Of a DNA stretch of 64,000 nucleotides, positions 12,005 through 25,091 are shown one piece after another; position 1 is the first letter of the stretch, and every line of letters starts with the position of its first letter. The notes beneath the pieces were generated by a model. It did not search any database. It saw only the letters and a program-made list of their open reading frames with translations, and was not told the origin of the DNA. The stretch covers positions 9,382,001 to 9,446,000 of the forward strand of contig CM072343.1 of the NCBI GenBank assembly GCA_036874045.1. Reading direction: 5' to 3'. The stretch is from Cymodocea nodosa. Taxonomy: Eukaryota > Streptophyta > Magnoliopsida > Alismatales > Cymodoceaceae. Position numbers and translations under genes: made by a program.

Positions 12005-12249
12005 ATTATAAAAAAGTAAATAAAATGTAAGGAAGAAAAATGTGCTAAGTACATATCGTTCAAAAAGATAGTTTTAAACATGTATCACTTTCGTGGATTA
12101 AGCATAAACTGTTAAACATAAACTGTCAAAGATAATCACATGAGCATTAAGTGCAGTAAACAATTTACATAATGCGATTTCTATACATAAATAATTTTTG
12201 GTAACAATACATAATTTTTATAATCACAAGCCTCTTTGTCTTCAGAAAA
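12005..12249. other. Untranslated stretch between ORF3 and polypurine tracts of element C
   Basis: AT-rich sequence with no coding signal recognised. It corresponds to the ORF3-to-LTR gap of the B elements. Confidence 0.4.
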
Positions 12250-14780
12250 TATTGATTAGAGTATCTGAAATTTGCTTTGCAATTTCTGTACTTACTTTGT
12301 TTATCTAATCAATTATTGCTTGATCTAAATCATTTTGTGAAACTTGTGATGGTTGCTATAAAAATTCTGTATTTATGTCTGTATGTAAATCTATATGTAT
12401 ACCTGTATTTGTATTTGTATGTTGTTGTTCTGAAAATTGTGTCGATTGTTGCTGTTGCTGTTGTGGCTGAGTTTGTCGATCTTGTTGTTATTATTGTTGA
12501 ATTAAAGGTGTATCTGCTTCCTAGTATTTTTGTAATTCCTTTGTAGAGAAAGATCTTGACTTTAATCTTTTCTATGGCCAAGGTGTAATATCTATTTGAC
12601 TTGCCACAATTCTCAAAATCGTATCACCATAAAATAATTTACTCTACAAATGTAAGATATGAGAAACAAAAATATCATACCAGTTCACCTATATATGGTT
12701 AATTAATGCATATGTAGCATAAAGACAACATCTGCTAACTTCTGCACCATGACCAAACCTCTTAAAGAATGAAGCATGCAGTATTTTTGCAATAAAATGT
12801 GCTTGGCCATTTAAATCATTTAGTAATCTCATTGGATTGTTGGCAGTCGGATCTTTGGCTAAACTTTTAATGTTCCATCTCAATTGATAAACCTGTTTTC
12901 TTTCTGATAATTTAACTCCTTCATTTTTCAAACCAAGTACTTGATAAAGTAATTCTGGAGTTAAATATATATCGTAGTCTTGTATATTGGAAACAGGAAT
13001 ACCTTCTTCCACTATTAAGTTTGAGTAAAAATAACTTATAAGTTTTGGTATAACAAGATGGTCAGGCTGTTGTGGAAGTAGTCAACAAGCCTTGAAATTC
13101 AAGCATATCTCGTATATGTGCCATCCCTTCAAACTTAACTGGTCTTGAATATAAAACTATAAAAGTTTTATATGTTTGAAATTTTTCATAACAAGAACTA
13201 TTTCTGAACCATAATAATGTATTTTCGTCTAAATTCTGTTCAGGATTAGGTAATTTCCTGTCATGATTTTCTGATCTGGGACTTCTTTCAACATTATCAG
13301 CAACATCTAAATTTTTAGATCGTTCAGAACTAGTGGAATTTCCATCAAAACTAGTATAAATGTCTGAAATATCTGGTATTGTTGTATCAATAATATGCTG
13401 AAATTCCTTTGTTTGATCTTCTTGAAACATATTAGTAGCAACAGTCTCTGTATTAATCTGTCTATCAGCAACATTTATGTCTATGATTGATCTATACAAC
13501 AACTTCTCTATATGAAAGAATGTTCTATAATAGATTCATTCTGTATTTCTAAAATTTCTATATTTGAGACATTAGCAGTGTTATATTCTATTTGTAATTG
13601 TGTAGTTTGTTGATTATATACATTTATCAACAAATATACTATATACTGTAACAGACATAACCACATGTATAAACTGTAGTATAAGCAACTATACCAAAAA
13701 TCAAAAGTCTTTATCCAAGATACAGTAAGAGGAAGAATATCTATACATTCCTCTTTAGATGAAATATCTTCAAAATTCATAGACTTAGTGTCTATGTCAT
13801 CAAAAATATCATCAAAATTAATATCATCGGTATATGTATCATTAAAATTTCCTACATGTTCTCTTTCCATAGGAAAACAATGTGTGCTTACAACATGATG
13901 TGAAAAACTATCCATTGTATGAAAAGAAATATTATGCACTAATGTGACAATACCTTAGAGTGTATGCCTGTAATCTGATATTTATCACATCTATTGGGAT
14001 TCCTGACACAAAAGTCTATCCAGCTTCTGCAATGGAACATAGTTTTCCATTTTTCAATGATTCTTCTCTTTGCTGCAATATGCCTTGTACACCTGCAATC
14101 AGTCCAAAATATTCTAATGTCTTCTTCTTTTTTCGACTATATGTCTGTAGTGTTTCTGGTTGTTCAAGAGGTTCCAAAGTTTTCTTAATTTCTCCTATTA
14201 AAGGCACCTGTGGTCTTGATGGTCCTTCACCATAATGCCTAGGTTGTAATAATGGAATATAGAGTTTTAAGCTCTCAACCTCTGTCATTTTTAGTTGATA
14301 AACTTTTTGTCCTTCACTTCGAAAGCCCATTTTCCAAATGTCAGTTTTTTGTTCATCAATAAATTGTTGAATGTCGTCTAAAACAGCCGAGGGAAAATAA
14401 TGTTGGGAATACAAATATTCTAATTACCTATTGTCATTTTCTATCATTGGTCCCCATTTCTTTCCATAATAAGTGATAGATTGTACCGATTTTTCAGGTA
14501 TATGTCCAAAACTTGTAACAACTGCAGGGTTAGGTTGTAAAGTTTGTTTCCATAGTTGTAATGTAGAAAGTTCGGTCTATTTTAGTCTAAACTGTGTTTC
14601 ATCATAATTGCGAATAAACTTCCAACAGAAATTTTTCTCGTCTTGAACAGCTTTTCTAATTTCATGTAGTACTTCATTAGTAAAAGTATACCTTGTGTAG
14701 ATGTCATTGATTTCATTTTCTATCTTTTGAAGTTCCAACTCTCTTTTATGCACTTTTATCATTCTACCACATCTTGACAT
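12250..14780 (-). pseudogene. Element C ORF3, plant-transposon-protein-like, broken
   Basis: A diverged homologue of the B-family ORF3. It starts at 14780 with a basic, helical N-terminus (MSRCGRMIKVHKREL). The middle is acidic and Ser/Asn-rich (about 13940-13060). The conserved domain lies in about 13250-12689: a Y..F....VLYSRPVKFEGM.HIRDM-like block, then LTPELLYQVLGLKNEGV and VSRCCLYATYALI, which line up with FEVLGLKNEGV and VSRSCLYATYGLL of family B. A Q-rich tail follows (12500-12400, CAA/CAG runs). The order resembles the Pfam 'putative plant transposon protein' family as I recall it. Several stops and frameshifts interrupt it. No signal peptide or membrane segment was seen, so an Env role is not supported. 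Confidence 0.7.
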
Positions 14781-16897
14781 TGTTGATTAATCTTCACTAT
14801 GCACTATAGAACTTAGTGGAAGTAAAGATTGTGAAACTAGGGTTTTACCAAGGTAGAAACATGAAAGGTTGTCAGTAAAACATTTTTAACTCTTCAAGTT
14901 TATAAACGAATAAACAGATTCAATCATTGAAATCATAAATATAAGATCCGTTACTGATAAATAACTCGAATGCTTACAATAACTGTACAAGTTTTACAAT
15001 CGACAAAAGCAGAATACTTAGCGTAACTATTTGTGTAAAGAAAATAACTTCCGGCTAAGTGAAAAGTGAGAAAACTTGAAGACTTATGATAACTATTCGA
15101 GTTTTGTGAGCAATAAAGCACATAACTATACGAAAAACGAGAATAGTTATTGTTATAGTTTAAGTCTTTCAGAAAAATATAAGAATATTAAGTTAACTGT
15201 TCGAGTTTCTCATATGGATATGCGTAAAAGTCGAAGACTTAAACATAACTGTTCGAGTTTCAACTTGAGACATAATAAAGCAATGAAATTCAACACGTGC
15301 ATAATTCTAACTTAAGGAGTTCAGATATTGTCGGATACTTATAAACCTAACTTTTCAATGCTTAGATGCACTTCAGAGAGTTACTAGATAACTTACCGAA
15401 CATTCACTTAAGATATGCATTTAGGCTTCAACGTGTGTACTTCAAGAAATAATAAATATTCTTTTGATCGTTTAAAACATAACTATCTAGTATATACAAT
15501 ATAGCCTTCCGAAATAATAGAAAATTCAAGTACTGAAGAACTAAAAAGCCTGTATTTCATCGACAGTTCAGAAATGTACTTAATTTTTAAAACATAACTA
15601 TCTAGTATATACAATATAGCCTTCCGAAATAACAGAAAATTCAAATACTGAAGAACTAAAAAGCCTGTATTTCATCGATAGTTCAGAAATGTACTTAATT
15701 AATGTTAATTTCCTGAAATTTTGTAGATTCTTTCATTAAAGCATATAAAGTTCATAATGGTTGAATTATTATATGAGAAATTGCTCCCCCTACATAAATG
15801 TAGTCTAAAGAATCCATGGCGTACTTAAACTAGGTTGCCAAGCCCTAATAGATTTGGCATTAAAAGGTCAAATAGTTGACTTAAGTTGGTTACTAAGCCT
15901 TAAATAGATTTGAGTCTCTCTCTTCTTTCTTTCTTTTTCTTTTTTTTTATATGAATTAAATATAGAAATAAGTAGTAGATTTAACAATTTAGACTTTCTG
16001 GCTTTTATCTTATTCAGTTTACAAAAGATAATTCATAGAGATATACCTTCAGGTAAGTTAAAAGAATTCAATAAGGAGTACACGAACTTAAGAAAATAAA
16101 TACAGTACATTACGTGTAAAGAGTCGATAATAACAAAGAGAAATAACAAAGATTATATACACAGATTATGGTAGGATTGTTATAACACTTGGAAAATAAA
16201 TTAAGCTTGAGTACATTGCCCCTTTTTTTGTTTATTATTATTATTTATATTCATATATATATATACTTTATGTATTACCTCCTACAATATCATCTTTTTA
16301 CGTGATCACAATCCCTTGCTTAAGAAAAAGATAACCAGTTACTTGATGACAAGTGTGAATAGGTAAAAAAAAAAAAAATTTTTTAAAATATAATCTGAAT
16401 TACTTGCAAAATGAGTTTTCAATCAACACATCCCAAACTAGTTGGTTTAAGTGACTAGGGTTTAAGATCCCCCAACGGACTTAATTACTTAAGTAATTGA
16501 AGACAAAAAAGAAATAAAACAAGACAGTAAATTAAATTAGAGGCAATCGCAATACTTAATTTTTTTAATAGTATGTTAATACTTTCCTTAAATAAACAGT
16601 ACATACTTTCTATGTATTTTCCTATTAAAATCTCTATAATAGCATATACATAAGTAACAAAAATACAATTGGCACTCACATTGAATCAAATTAACTTTCC
16701 TTAAGTAATATTTTCTGAATTTTTCTTAAATAAATTGATTTCAATAAAAATCAGAATTTCATAAATTCTTAACTACCAGAAAATAGTAATTCGAAAATAG
16801 ATATTTTGTTTGTTTGTTTTTTTTTTAATAATAAAGAAATTAAATTCTAAATCTATCTTTTTAACAAACCAAAATGTTATGTAATGAATAGGACAAT
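14781..16897 (-). repeat. Element C pol-ORF3 spacer with an LTR-like segment
   Basis: No coding region was found. On the minus strand, pol is followed by about 1.1 kb of AT-rich sequence (with an AT microsatellite near 16230-16262), then a polypurine-like GTAGGGGGAGCA (15780-15791). About 900 bp follows that aligns by eye with the D-type U3 at 51977-51353 and 56145 onward (shared ATATGCTTTAATGAAAGAAT, GTACATTTCTGAACTGT and GAATGTTCGGTAAGTTATCT). Closer to ORF3 it holds repeated AACTATTCGAGTTT-type motifs like those of the C LTR. Confidence 0.65.
15471..15700. repeat. 115-bp tandem duplication in the element C spacer
   Basis: Two head-to-tail copies, 15471-15585 and 15586-15700, both opening TTTAAAACATAACTATCTAG, differ at only a few bases. 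Homologous sequence at 51700-51835 has a single copy, so the doubling is specific to element C. Confidence 0.85.
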
Positions 16898-18217
16898 TTA
16901 AACATTAGATAACCTACAGATACCAAGTTCTAATCGTAATTTTGAAAAGATATTCTCATTTAAGGGTTTTATAAATAGATCTGCTAATTCTTCTATGGTA
17001 GGAACAAAATTTAATACTATTTTTCCTTTTATAACATTATCCCTTAGAAAATGATGTTGAACTTCTATATGTTTAGCTTGTGAATGTAAGACAGAATTTT
17101 TAGACAAACTTATTATAGAACTACTATCATAGAAAATCTTAGTTGGTTCATAGTCTAAATTAAAATCTTTTAAAGTTTGTCTGATCCATAGGATTTGAGC
17201 ACAGTAAAGTGCAACAACTATATATTCAGCTTCAGTTGTAGATAATGCTACACAATTTTGCTTTTTGCTAAACCATGACACTAAAGAATTTCTTAATAAT
17301 TGACAAGTGCCACTAATGCTTTTTCTTTTAGACATACATCATGCGAAATCAGGATCACTATAACCTATTAAATTTAAAGAACTGTATTTAAAGTAAAACA
17401 ATTTGAAATTGATGGTTCCTAATAGATATTTAAAAATTCATTTAACAATAAGTACATGTGATTCTTTAGGATTAGATTGATATCTAGCACAAGTACACAT
17501 ACTAAACATAATATCTGGTCGGCTAGCTGTTAAATAAAGTAATGAACCAATCATACTTCTATATTGTTTTATATCTACAATTTTTCCAGAGTCATCCTTA
17601 TCCAACTTGGTGATAGTACTCATTGGTGTATTCTTTGTTTTAGTGTTGTCTAAACCAAACGTCTTTAATAAATCTTAAGTATATTTTTCTTGTGAAATAA
17701 AAGTACCCTAATCTAATTGCTTAATTTGTAAGCCTAGGAAAAATGATAGTTCACCCATCATACTCATTTCAAATTGATTATTCGTGTCTTTCGAAAAGGA
17801 CTCAACTAATTTATCATTTGTTGCTCCAAATATGATGTCATCTACATAGATTTGAACTACCAATATATCTTTTTCGATCTTCTTGATAAAAAGAGTGTGA
17901 TCTGCCTTTCCCATAGGATACCCTTTTTCCATAAGAAATTTAGATAATCTCTCATACCAGGACCTAGGGGCTTGTTTAAGGCCATATAGTGCCTTCTTAA
18001 GCTTATAAACATACTCAAGATGTTTTGAATCTTCAAAACTTGGAGGTTGTTTTACATAAACTTCTTCATTTATATATCCATTTAAAAAAGTAATCTTAAC
18101 ATCCATTTGATATAATTTGAAATCCATATAACAAGCATATGTTAACAAAATTCGTATTGATTCTAGTCTAGCAATAGGAGCAAATGTTTCATCATAGTCA
18201 ATTCCTTCCTCTTATCA
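16898..18217 (-). pseudogene. pol: Element C pol, RT and RNase H part
   Basis: Copia RT from ...[19 protein letters not shown] (about 18148) through KQAPRSWYERL and an intact YVDD box (QIYVDDIIFGATND) to about 17700. RNase H follows (17623-16898) with STTEAEY, an FYDSSSIISLSK block in place of the usual C-D-S and the GICRLSNV end. The stop codon is at 16900-16898. Breaks lie between 17708 and 17623 and between 17438 and 17335. The 5' half is lost at 18217. Confidence 0.85.
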
Positions 18218-18246
18218 AGAAGATCTTTAGGAAAATCTGAGGTAAA

Positions 18247-20490
18247 ATGGCTACTAGAAATGGTAATTTTTCTTTATATGAAGGTCAAAATCTTAATCAT
18301 CCTCCTTTATATACATTTTGAATATTGAAAATATAGAATGACAGTCTTTCTTCAAAGTATAGATCACAAGTTGTGGTTCATGATTTCTAAACCATATACT
18401 TTGTTAACTACTCCTTATAATACTTGGACAATTACTAAAAAAGAAAATGAAACTCTAAATGCTAAAAGCTTAAATATCTTATTTTGTGCATTGAGTTATG
18501 AACAATCTAGTAAAGTGTTAGTATATAAATCTACTTATGAGGTGTGGCATGCGTTAGAAGTTTCTTATGAAGGTACTTCTCAAGTTAAAGAGACTAAGAT
18601 TAATATGTTAATTCATAGGTATGAACTCTTTAAGATGCATGAAGACGAAAGTATTTCTGAGATGTTTTCCAGATTCTTAGATATCATAAACTCTTTAAAA
18701 TACTTAGGAAAGAACTTTGAACAAAAGGATTTGGTGAGGAAAATTCTCAGATCCCTAAGTTCCAAGTGGTCTCAGAAAGTGACATCAATTAAGGAATCAT
18801 GAGACTTAAATGTTTATACCATAAATGAACTTATAAGAAATTTAATTGCTTATGAAGTTCAATTAAATGATTTACTAAGTCACAACAAACTAAAAATGAA
18901 GAAAGAAATAGCCTTCGAAATTAATTCAGATTCTAAATATTTATTGATTCTAACGAGGATTTGATTTTGTGGACTAGGAAATTCAAGAAAGCTAGGAAAC
19001 AACAAAGTAACAGAAATGACAAACCCTCAAGGTCAAAGTCACTAAATGAAAAGAATTCTTCATCTAGAAAGTATGTATGTTACAATTACAAGAAACCTAG
19101 ACATCTTTCCCCAGATTGTCCTATAAGGAAAAATGAAAAGCGAAGTAGGACAAATCAGAAGAAGATAGCTTAGAAAACTAAGAAAAAGTTTTACAAGAAA
19201 AAGACTTTGAAGGTCACTTGGGATGATATGTTAGAAGAGTCTAAATCTAAGGAACAATCATCAAAATCTTCACATTCAGAAGATGCACAAGAGTTAGAAG
19301 ATGTTGCTCATGTGTGCTTATGGCAAATGAGTCTAAGGTAATTTCTGATCTTGAAAGTCATTCAGATTTTAACTTTGATGAATTATTATGTGCTTATCAT
19401 GTAGTATTACAAAAACTTAAAGTTTGTAAACTGGAAAATAAGAATATTAGAAACTCTTTGTCCATTTTGGAAGAAGAAAAGTGTTTCCTGTCTACTACTT
19501 TAGAGAAATTTAAATATGATAATGAAAATCATGCTAGAGATTTGCATAAATTTAGATTTAATGAATGTGTCTTGCATGAACAAATATAGAATATAAATGT
19601 TGAAAAATTAAAGATAGAATCTGAAAATGAAAAATTGAGAAACCATATGAATGATCTTCAGTTAGAGATTGATAGATTAAAAATGAGAGAGCTAGATTTG
19701 AATTACACCATTGAGAAATGGAATTTAGTCAAACTAAGTTAGACAAACTAACTAGTACCCCTGCGGTGTCATATATAAATTTGGCTTAGGATTTGATTAT
19801 CCTGAATACCCTGAATCTCAAGCCAACAAAGGATTTATTAATTGTAGTTCAAGTAAATCTAAAACTAAAATTCCTTTTATCATGAAACAAGGTAATAAAT
19901 ATGTAGAAGTAGGTACTTCAAAGGATGAATCATGCAACAATAATATAAACCAATGTGATTTATCTAAATGTACTTCTAACATGACTATTAATGTTTCTAA
20001 AAATCTTGCTTCTTGTTTTGGAAATTCAGTTACTAATGTTTCTAAAATTTCAGACAATCATAGTAAACTGAAAATTCAGAAACCTGAGCATGAAATTCAA
20101 AACACTGGTATTAGACTAGTTACTGGTTCTACATGTTCCTTATCTGAAAATTCATGTGCATAAAAAGATTTTGTATGTACTAAAAATTTTGAATATTAGT
20201 ACAAAATCTTGGTATGAACTTACTGAAATGCATGAGCTTGACCAAAATAAATTAACATCTCATAAAAATCGATTTGGACTTGGTTATACTACATTTGAAA
20301 ATAAACAGAATATTTATAAGAGCAATAATTCTATAAGTGAGTATGAAGGAAATGATAAATCAGTAGTACTTACAACAAATAAGAATGTAAATGAAAATGT
20401 TAAGCTGTTTTTAAACAAAAGAAGAAATATGTTTTTAATGAACTTGGTCCTCAATGACATTGGGTACCAAGAAATAGTTTTTCTTAATTT
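18247..20490 (+). pseudogene. gag: Element B1 gag and gag-pol linker
   Basis: The ATG at 18247 opens MATRNGNFSLYEGQNLN, as in B3. A small deletion near 18310 shifts the frame, then the UBN2-like core is open from 18338 to 18802. The zinc knuckle (19078-19119) is damaged: Cys (TGT 19078), Tyr in place of the second Cys (TAC 19087), His (19102), Cys (19117), and Arg for the Gly before His. The region 19314-19745 is strongly helical and charged, matching the coiled-coil part of B3 Gag. The linker to protease (19760-20490) is open in part (19882-20163) and otherwise broken. Confidence 0.83.
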
Positions 20491-23400
20491 GTTTTGCAAG
20501 AGGAAACAACATCAAAATGGATTTTAGATTGTGGAGCATCAAGTCACATGACCGGATAGAAAAGTCTATTGAAAAATTTTACAAATACCAATAAAGGAAG
20601 TGTAATATTTGGAAACAAAAGCAAAGATAAAATCATAGGTATGGGCAATGTTCAAATAATTCCTACTTGTGTTATTTCGAATGTATTGTATGTAGAAAAC
20701 CTAGGATTTAATTTGCTGAGTGTTATAAAACTAATTGATAATGGATACTATGTATTGGTTGAAGATAATGTATGCAAAATTATTGTTAAAATTACAGATG
20801 AACTTAAGTTTATTGCTAAAAGAAAAGTTTCTGTATTAATTTTATCTTTACATTTTAGTGTAGTTGATTTAAATTCATATTTGCTAGCTAAAACTAGTGA
20901 TGCATATCTTTGGCATAGAAGGATCGGGCATATAAATATGAAATGTTGCATAAATTGTCTAAAAAAAATTTAGTGAGAGGTTTACTTAAGATTAAATACT
21001 CAAAGGATTTCATATGTGATGCATGTGAGATAGGTAAACTTCATAAAAACTCTTTTAAATCCAAAACTGATATATCAAGCAAGAGAGTCTTAGAACTTAT
21101 ACATATGAATTTATTTGGACCAACAAGAATCATGAGTCTTGGTGGTAAATGGTATGTGTTTGTTTTAGTAGATGACTTCTCTAGATACACTTGGGTATAT
21201 TTTCTAGCAACTAAGACATAAGTTTTTGAAATGTTTAAAATGTATTGCAATCTTGTTCAAAATGAACAAAGTGTCTTTGTTCAAAAACTTAGGAGTGATC
21301 ACGGTATTGAATTTGAAAATGATCAAATAGATAATTACTGTAAAGATCATGGCATTGATCATAGATATTCTTTTCCAAGAGTACCTTCTCAAAATGGTGT
21401 TGTTGAGAGAAAGAATCGATCACTTCAGGAAATGGCCAAAACTATGTTAAATAAACATAATTTACCTTAAAATCTTTGGGCTGAAGCAGTGAATACAGCT
21501 TGTTATATTATTAATAGAAGTCACTTAAGACCTCTTGTTAATAAAATTCCTTTTGAAATTATGTTTGATAGGGTTCCAAAAATTTCCTATATGAAACCAT
21601 TTGGTTGTAAGTGTTTTATCCTTAACACTAAGGATAAAAGGGATAAATTTCAAGCTAAAGTGGATGAAGGAATTTTTGTAGGATACTCTATTAGAAATAA
21701 AGCCTATAGAGTATATAATAAGCCTTCTAGAACCATTGAAGAAACCCTTCATGTAAGCTTCAATGAAAATTCTTTTAGAAAATATCAATCTAAAGCTGAT
21801 ACTGATGATATGATCAATTTTCCAAAAGAATTAGAGATCAATAAAGAGATTGAAGATTTATCTAAGAAAATGAAAAATATGAACTTAAATGATCAAAGTG
21901 ATGTACCTTCAGATGTTGGTGAGAATATTAAGGAGAATCATAGAAATTGGCGTTATTCTTCATCACATCTCATCACTCAAGTCATTGGTAATATTAATGA
22001 GGGAGTGAAAACTAGAGCTTCAGTAAATTTAAATAGTATGTGTATGTTTGTTTCTATGGTGGAACCAAAGAATATAAAAGAAACATTATCTTATGAAAAT
22101 TGGATAGTAGCAATGCAAGATGAATTAAATCAATTCATTAGAAATGATGTTTAGGAATTAGTCTCTCCACCAAAACATCAGTCCATAATAGGTACAAAGT
22201 GGATCTTTAAAAACAAAACTAATGAGACTGGTCAAGTTATAAGAAACAAAGATAGATTAGTTGCACAAGGGTATACATAGGAAGAAGGACTTGATTATGA
22301 TGAAACTTTTACTCTTGTGGCTAGGTTAGAAAGTATTAGAATATTATTGGCCTATGCTTGCTATATAGATTTTAAACTATATCAAATGGATGTGAAGAGT
22401 GCATTTCTAAATGGTTTATTAATGAAGAAGTTTATGTAAAACAACCACCTGGATTTGAAGAAAGTAATAATCTTGATTATGTGTATAAATTGAAGAAAGC
22501 CTTATATGGTTTGAAGCAAGCACCTAGATCGTGGTATGAAAAATTATCTACTTTTCTTGTAGAACAAGGATATATCATGGGAAAAGTAGACCATACTCTA
22601 TTTATCAAGAAAGATGATAAAGATCAGATTGTTGTTCAAATATTGTGGATGATATAATCTTTAGAAGAACTTTTGGTAAATTGATAAAAATATTTTCTGA
22701 AGAGATGACTAGTTAGTTTGAAATGAGTATGACAGGAGAACTTTCATATTTTCTAAGACTTCAAATTAAGCAAATGGATAAAGGTATATTTTTAAATTAG
22801 GAAAAATATGTAGTTGAAATGCTTAAGAAATTTAATTTTAATGATACAAGGATTCGAGGAACTCCTATGAGTACTTCTTTAAAGTTAGATATTGATGACA
22901 TAGGAAAATCAATAGATCAAAGAAAATACAGAAGTATGATTGGTTCTTTACTTTATTTGATAGCTAGTAAACTTGATATTATGTTTGTTGTGTGTGCTTG
23001 CGCTAGATTTCAATCTAATCCTAAAGAATCACACTCAATTGCTCTTAAAAGAATATTTAGATATATACAAGGAACTAAATATTTTGGATTGTATTATTCT
23101 AAAGATAGTTCAATAGATCTTATAGGATATACTGATGCTGATTACGTAGGATCTAAATCTGATAGAAAGAGTACCAATGGTATATATCAATTATTAGGAA
23201 ATAATTTGGTGTCATGGTTTAGTAAAAAGCAAAACTATGTAGCACTTTCAACCACTGAAGCTGAATATGCTATTGCTGCATTGTGTTGCACTCAGATTCT
23301 GTGGATAAGGCAAACTTTAGAAGATTTTGGATTATCTTATGATACAACTGAGATTTATTGTGACAGTAGTTCTACAATAAATCTTTCCAAAAATTCTGTA

Positions 23401-23616
23401 TTACATTCTAGAGCAAAACATATAAAGGTTAGACATCATTTTCTAAGAGATAACGTAATTAAAGGTAAAATTAAATTAGTATTTGTGTCTAGTAAAAATC
23501 AATTAGCTGATATATTTACAAAACCTCTAGATGAAACTACATTCTACAATATAAGACTAGATTTAGTATTTGTAAGCTATGTGATGCATAAAATACTTAA
23601 ACTCCACAAAAGATAA
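20491..23616 (+). pseudogene. pol: Element B1 pol: protease, integrase, RT, RNase H
   Basis: The protease begins near 20505. Its active site reads D-C-G-A in place of D-S-G-A, and a TAG follows close by. Pre-integrase zinc region about 20880-21060; integrase core to about 21550 with HMNLFGP (first catalytic Asp to Asn), RSDHGIEFEN and NGVVERKNRS. RT spans about 22080-22800; a small deletion at the YVDD box (about 22640) shifts the frame. RNase H is open from 22819 and holds YTDADYVGS, STTEAEY and YCDSSSTINLSK. A late frameshift replaces the usual GICRLCDV end, so this frame runs to 23616. Confidence 0.88.
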
Positions 23617-24646
23617 ATATTGTTGATGATGTTGTTTACCTCATAGATATTATATACTTATCATAAATATCTAAGTAATATCTAAACTGCTACATAAGAT
23701 ACTATGCATTTACTATAACATTATTGTAGTATCTTATTGATTTTACTTATTTTTCTAAGTTTAATGGTTTTTCAAAATTTTAAATGGCAATGTCATTGAA
23801 AAACATTAAATTCCTATAAAATCCTGTAATTTTGATTAAGTGTTTTCTATGGATCAATGAAAGTGCATATGATCAAGAATGAGTTTGACTTGACTAATTA
23901 AACTTGTAGAATAATTTATATGTAAATCCTATTAAATTACTACTCAAAAGTATAAGCTTATTGAAATTGATTCATATTTTCAGTAAAATCATAGACGTAA
24001 AAATTGTATGAGATTTGTGTTTTATTGCATTTATATTAATGAAATACATAATACTGTACTTAAAATAAAAAGTGCTTACAAAGTGAAAATCTTTGAGAGT
24101 TTATTGATCAGTTTGATCACAAGCCTCTTGTACTTGAGCAAATAGGTATGCAAGGATTGTTACCCTAAAAAAGGATTCTTTAAATTTGGCAACCTAAGGT
24201 CTTGATCAGACTTGAGATTGTTGATTGAAAGCTCATTTGACGGGTACTTTAGAAAACTCTTGTATGATTCAAGCTTTTCAAACTAACTTTTAAAGAAACT
24301 TATTAATATTTACTGTTTTGAAAAGATAAAAGTTATTTCATTAATTACGGATATCTTTGAATCGAATATGGTTTCTACCAATATAACTACTAATTTGTTG
24401 AATCAAAATTATTACTTTTGAAAATGTTTATTTGAGTTAATTCCTTTATTCTCCTTGAGTTAATCATATTAAGTTTAAAGTTATGTTTTGATTCATATAC
24501 GGCTGGAGTTGATTTTGGAAATCATTCTCAATGAATTTAGGATAACAAAATATTTCTGAAAAGAAAATTTAAAGTATAGTTATAAGTAACATCTATTTTT
24601 ATACAAGTATATTTTGTATGTTATTGAATATATTTGAAGTATATTT

Positions 24647-24660
24647 GTAGGGGGAGGAAT
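24647..24660 (+). other. Internal polypurine-like tract between pol and ORF3 (B1)
   Basis: GTAGGGGGAGGAAT recurs at about 34188 (B2), 43515-43527 (B3, minus strand) and 59017 (B4, GGGGGAGCA). It resembles the LTR-adjacent tract but is followed by no LTR start. Whether it primes DNA synthesis is unknown. Confidence 0.5.
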
Positions 24661-25091
24661 TACAATGTCAAAAATAGATTAATATCATTCAGTATATAGA
24701 TCTTAGTTAATCTAAGTTTAGTCCTCTTAAGATCTTGATGAAACAATTTAATAGACAAACAAACTATTTTAGGTTCATAAAAAGAAATATTAGAATAGTT
24801 CACAATGTTCTCAAGATAATGGTTATTTAAGTTACTTCTAGCTTGTATGTTGTTTTCAGAAGCTTTCAGTTGGAAACATCCAAATTTTTTTTTTAAGTAT
24901 ACTAATTAGATGTTATGTTATGTAAGGTAATGTGTAAAACTACCTTTAAACAACATTTTACTCGTTAGGTTAGGTAACTCAACAAGTTATGCTTAATTTT
25001 TTCGAGTACCTCAATTGAATAAACTTTATTCAATATTCATTTAAAACTCAAACCTGACTAATAGACTCGTTAAGTTATTCTATAGAAACTC

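Larger units (their letters stand above)
10777..18217 (-). mobile_element. Element C: 5'-truncated Sirevirus-like copia element with ORF3
   Basis: In minus-strand order: pol (18217-16898), a 2.1-kb spacer (16897-14781), ORF3 (14780 to about 12250), two polypurine tracts and the 3' LTR (11937-10777). It ends TGTAGGATCG next to B0 pol sequence, whose reading continues beyond it, so C inserted into B0. The 5' LTR, gag, protease and integrase are missing. At about 18217 it meets the truncated gag leader of B1. It is clearly related to family B but well diverged. Confidence 0.82.

Noticed and set aside
12277-12581. Val/Leu/Tyr-rich membrane-like frame and its opposite Thr/Tyr-rich frame
   Set aside because: This is the CAA/CAG-rich and TGTATTTG-rich tail of element C ORF3 read in wrong frames.
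13960-14235. Plus-strand open frames in element C ORF3
   Set aside because: They are opposite-strand shadows of the minus-strand ORF3, which has homologues in family B.
16230-16400. AT and poly-A runs as a terminator or origin
   Set aside because: Simple-sequence expansions in a decayed non-coding spacer; no supporting context.
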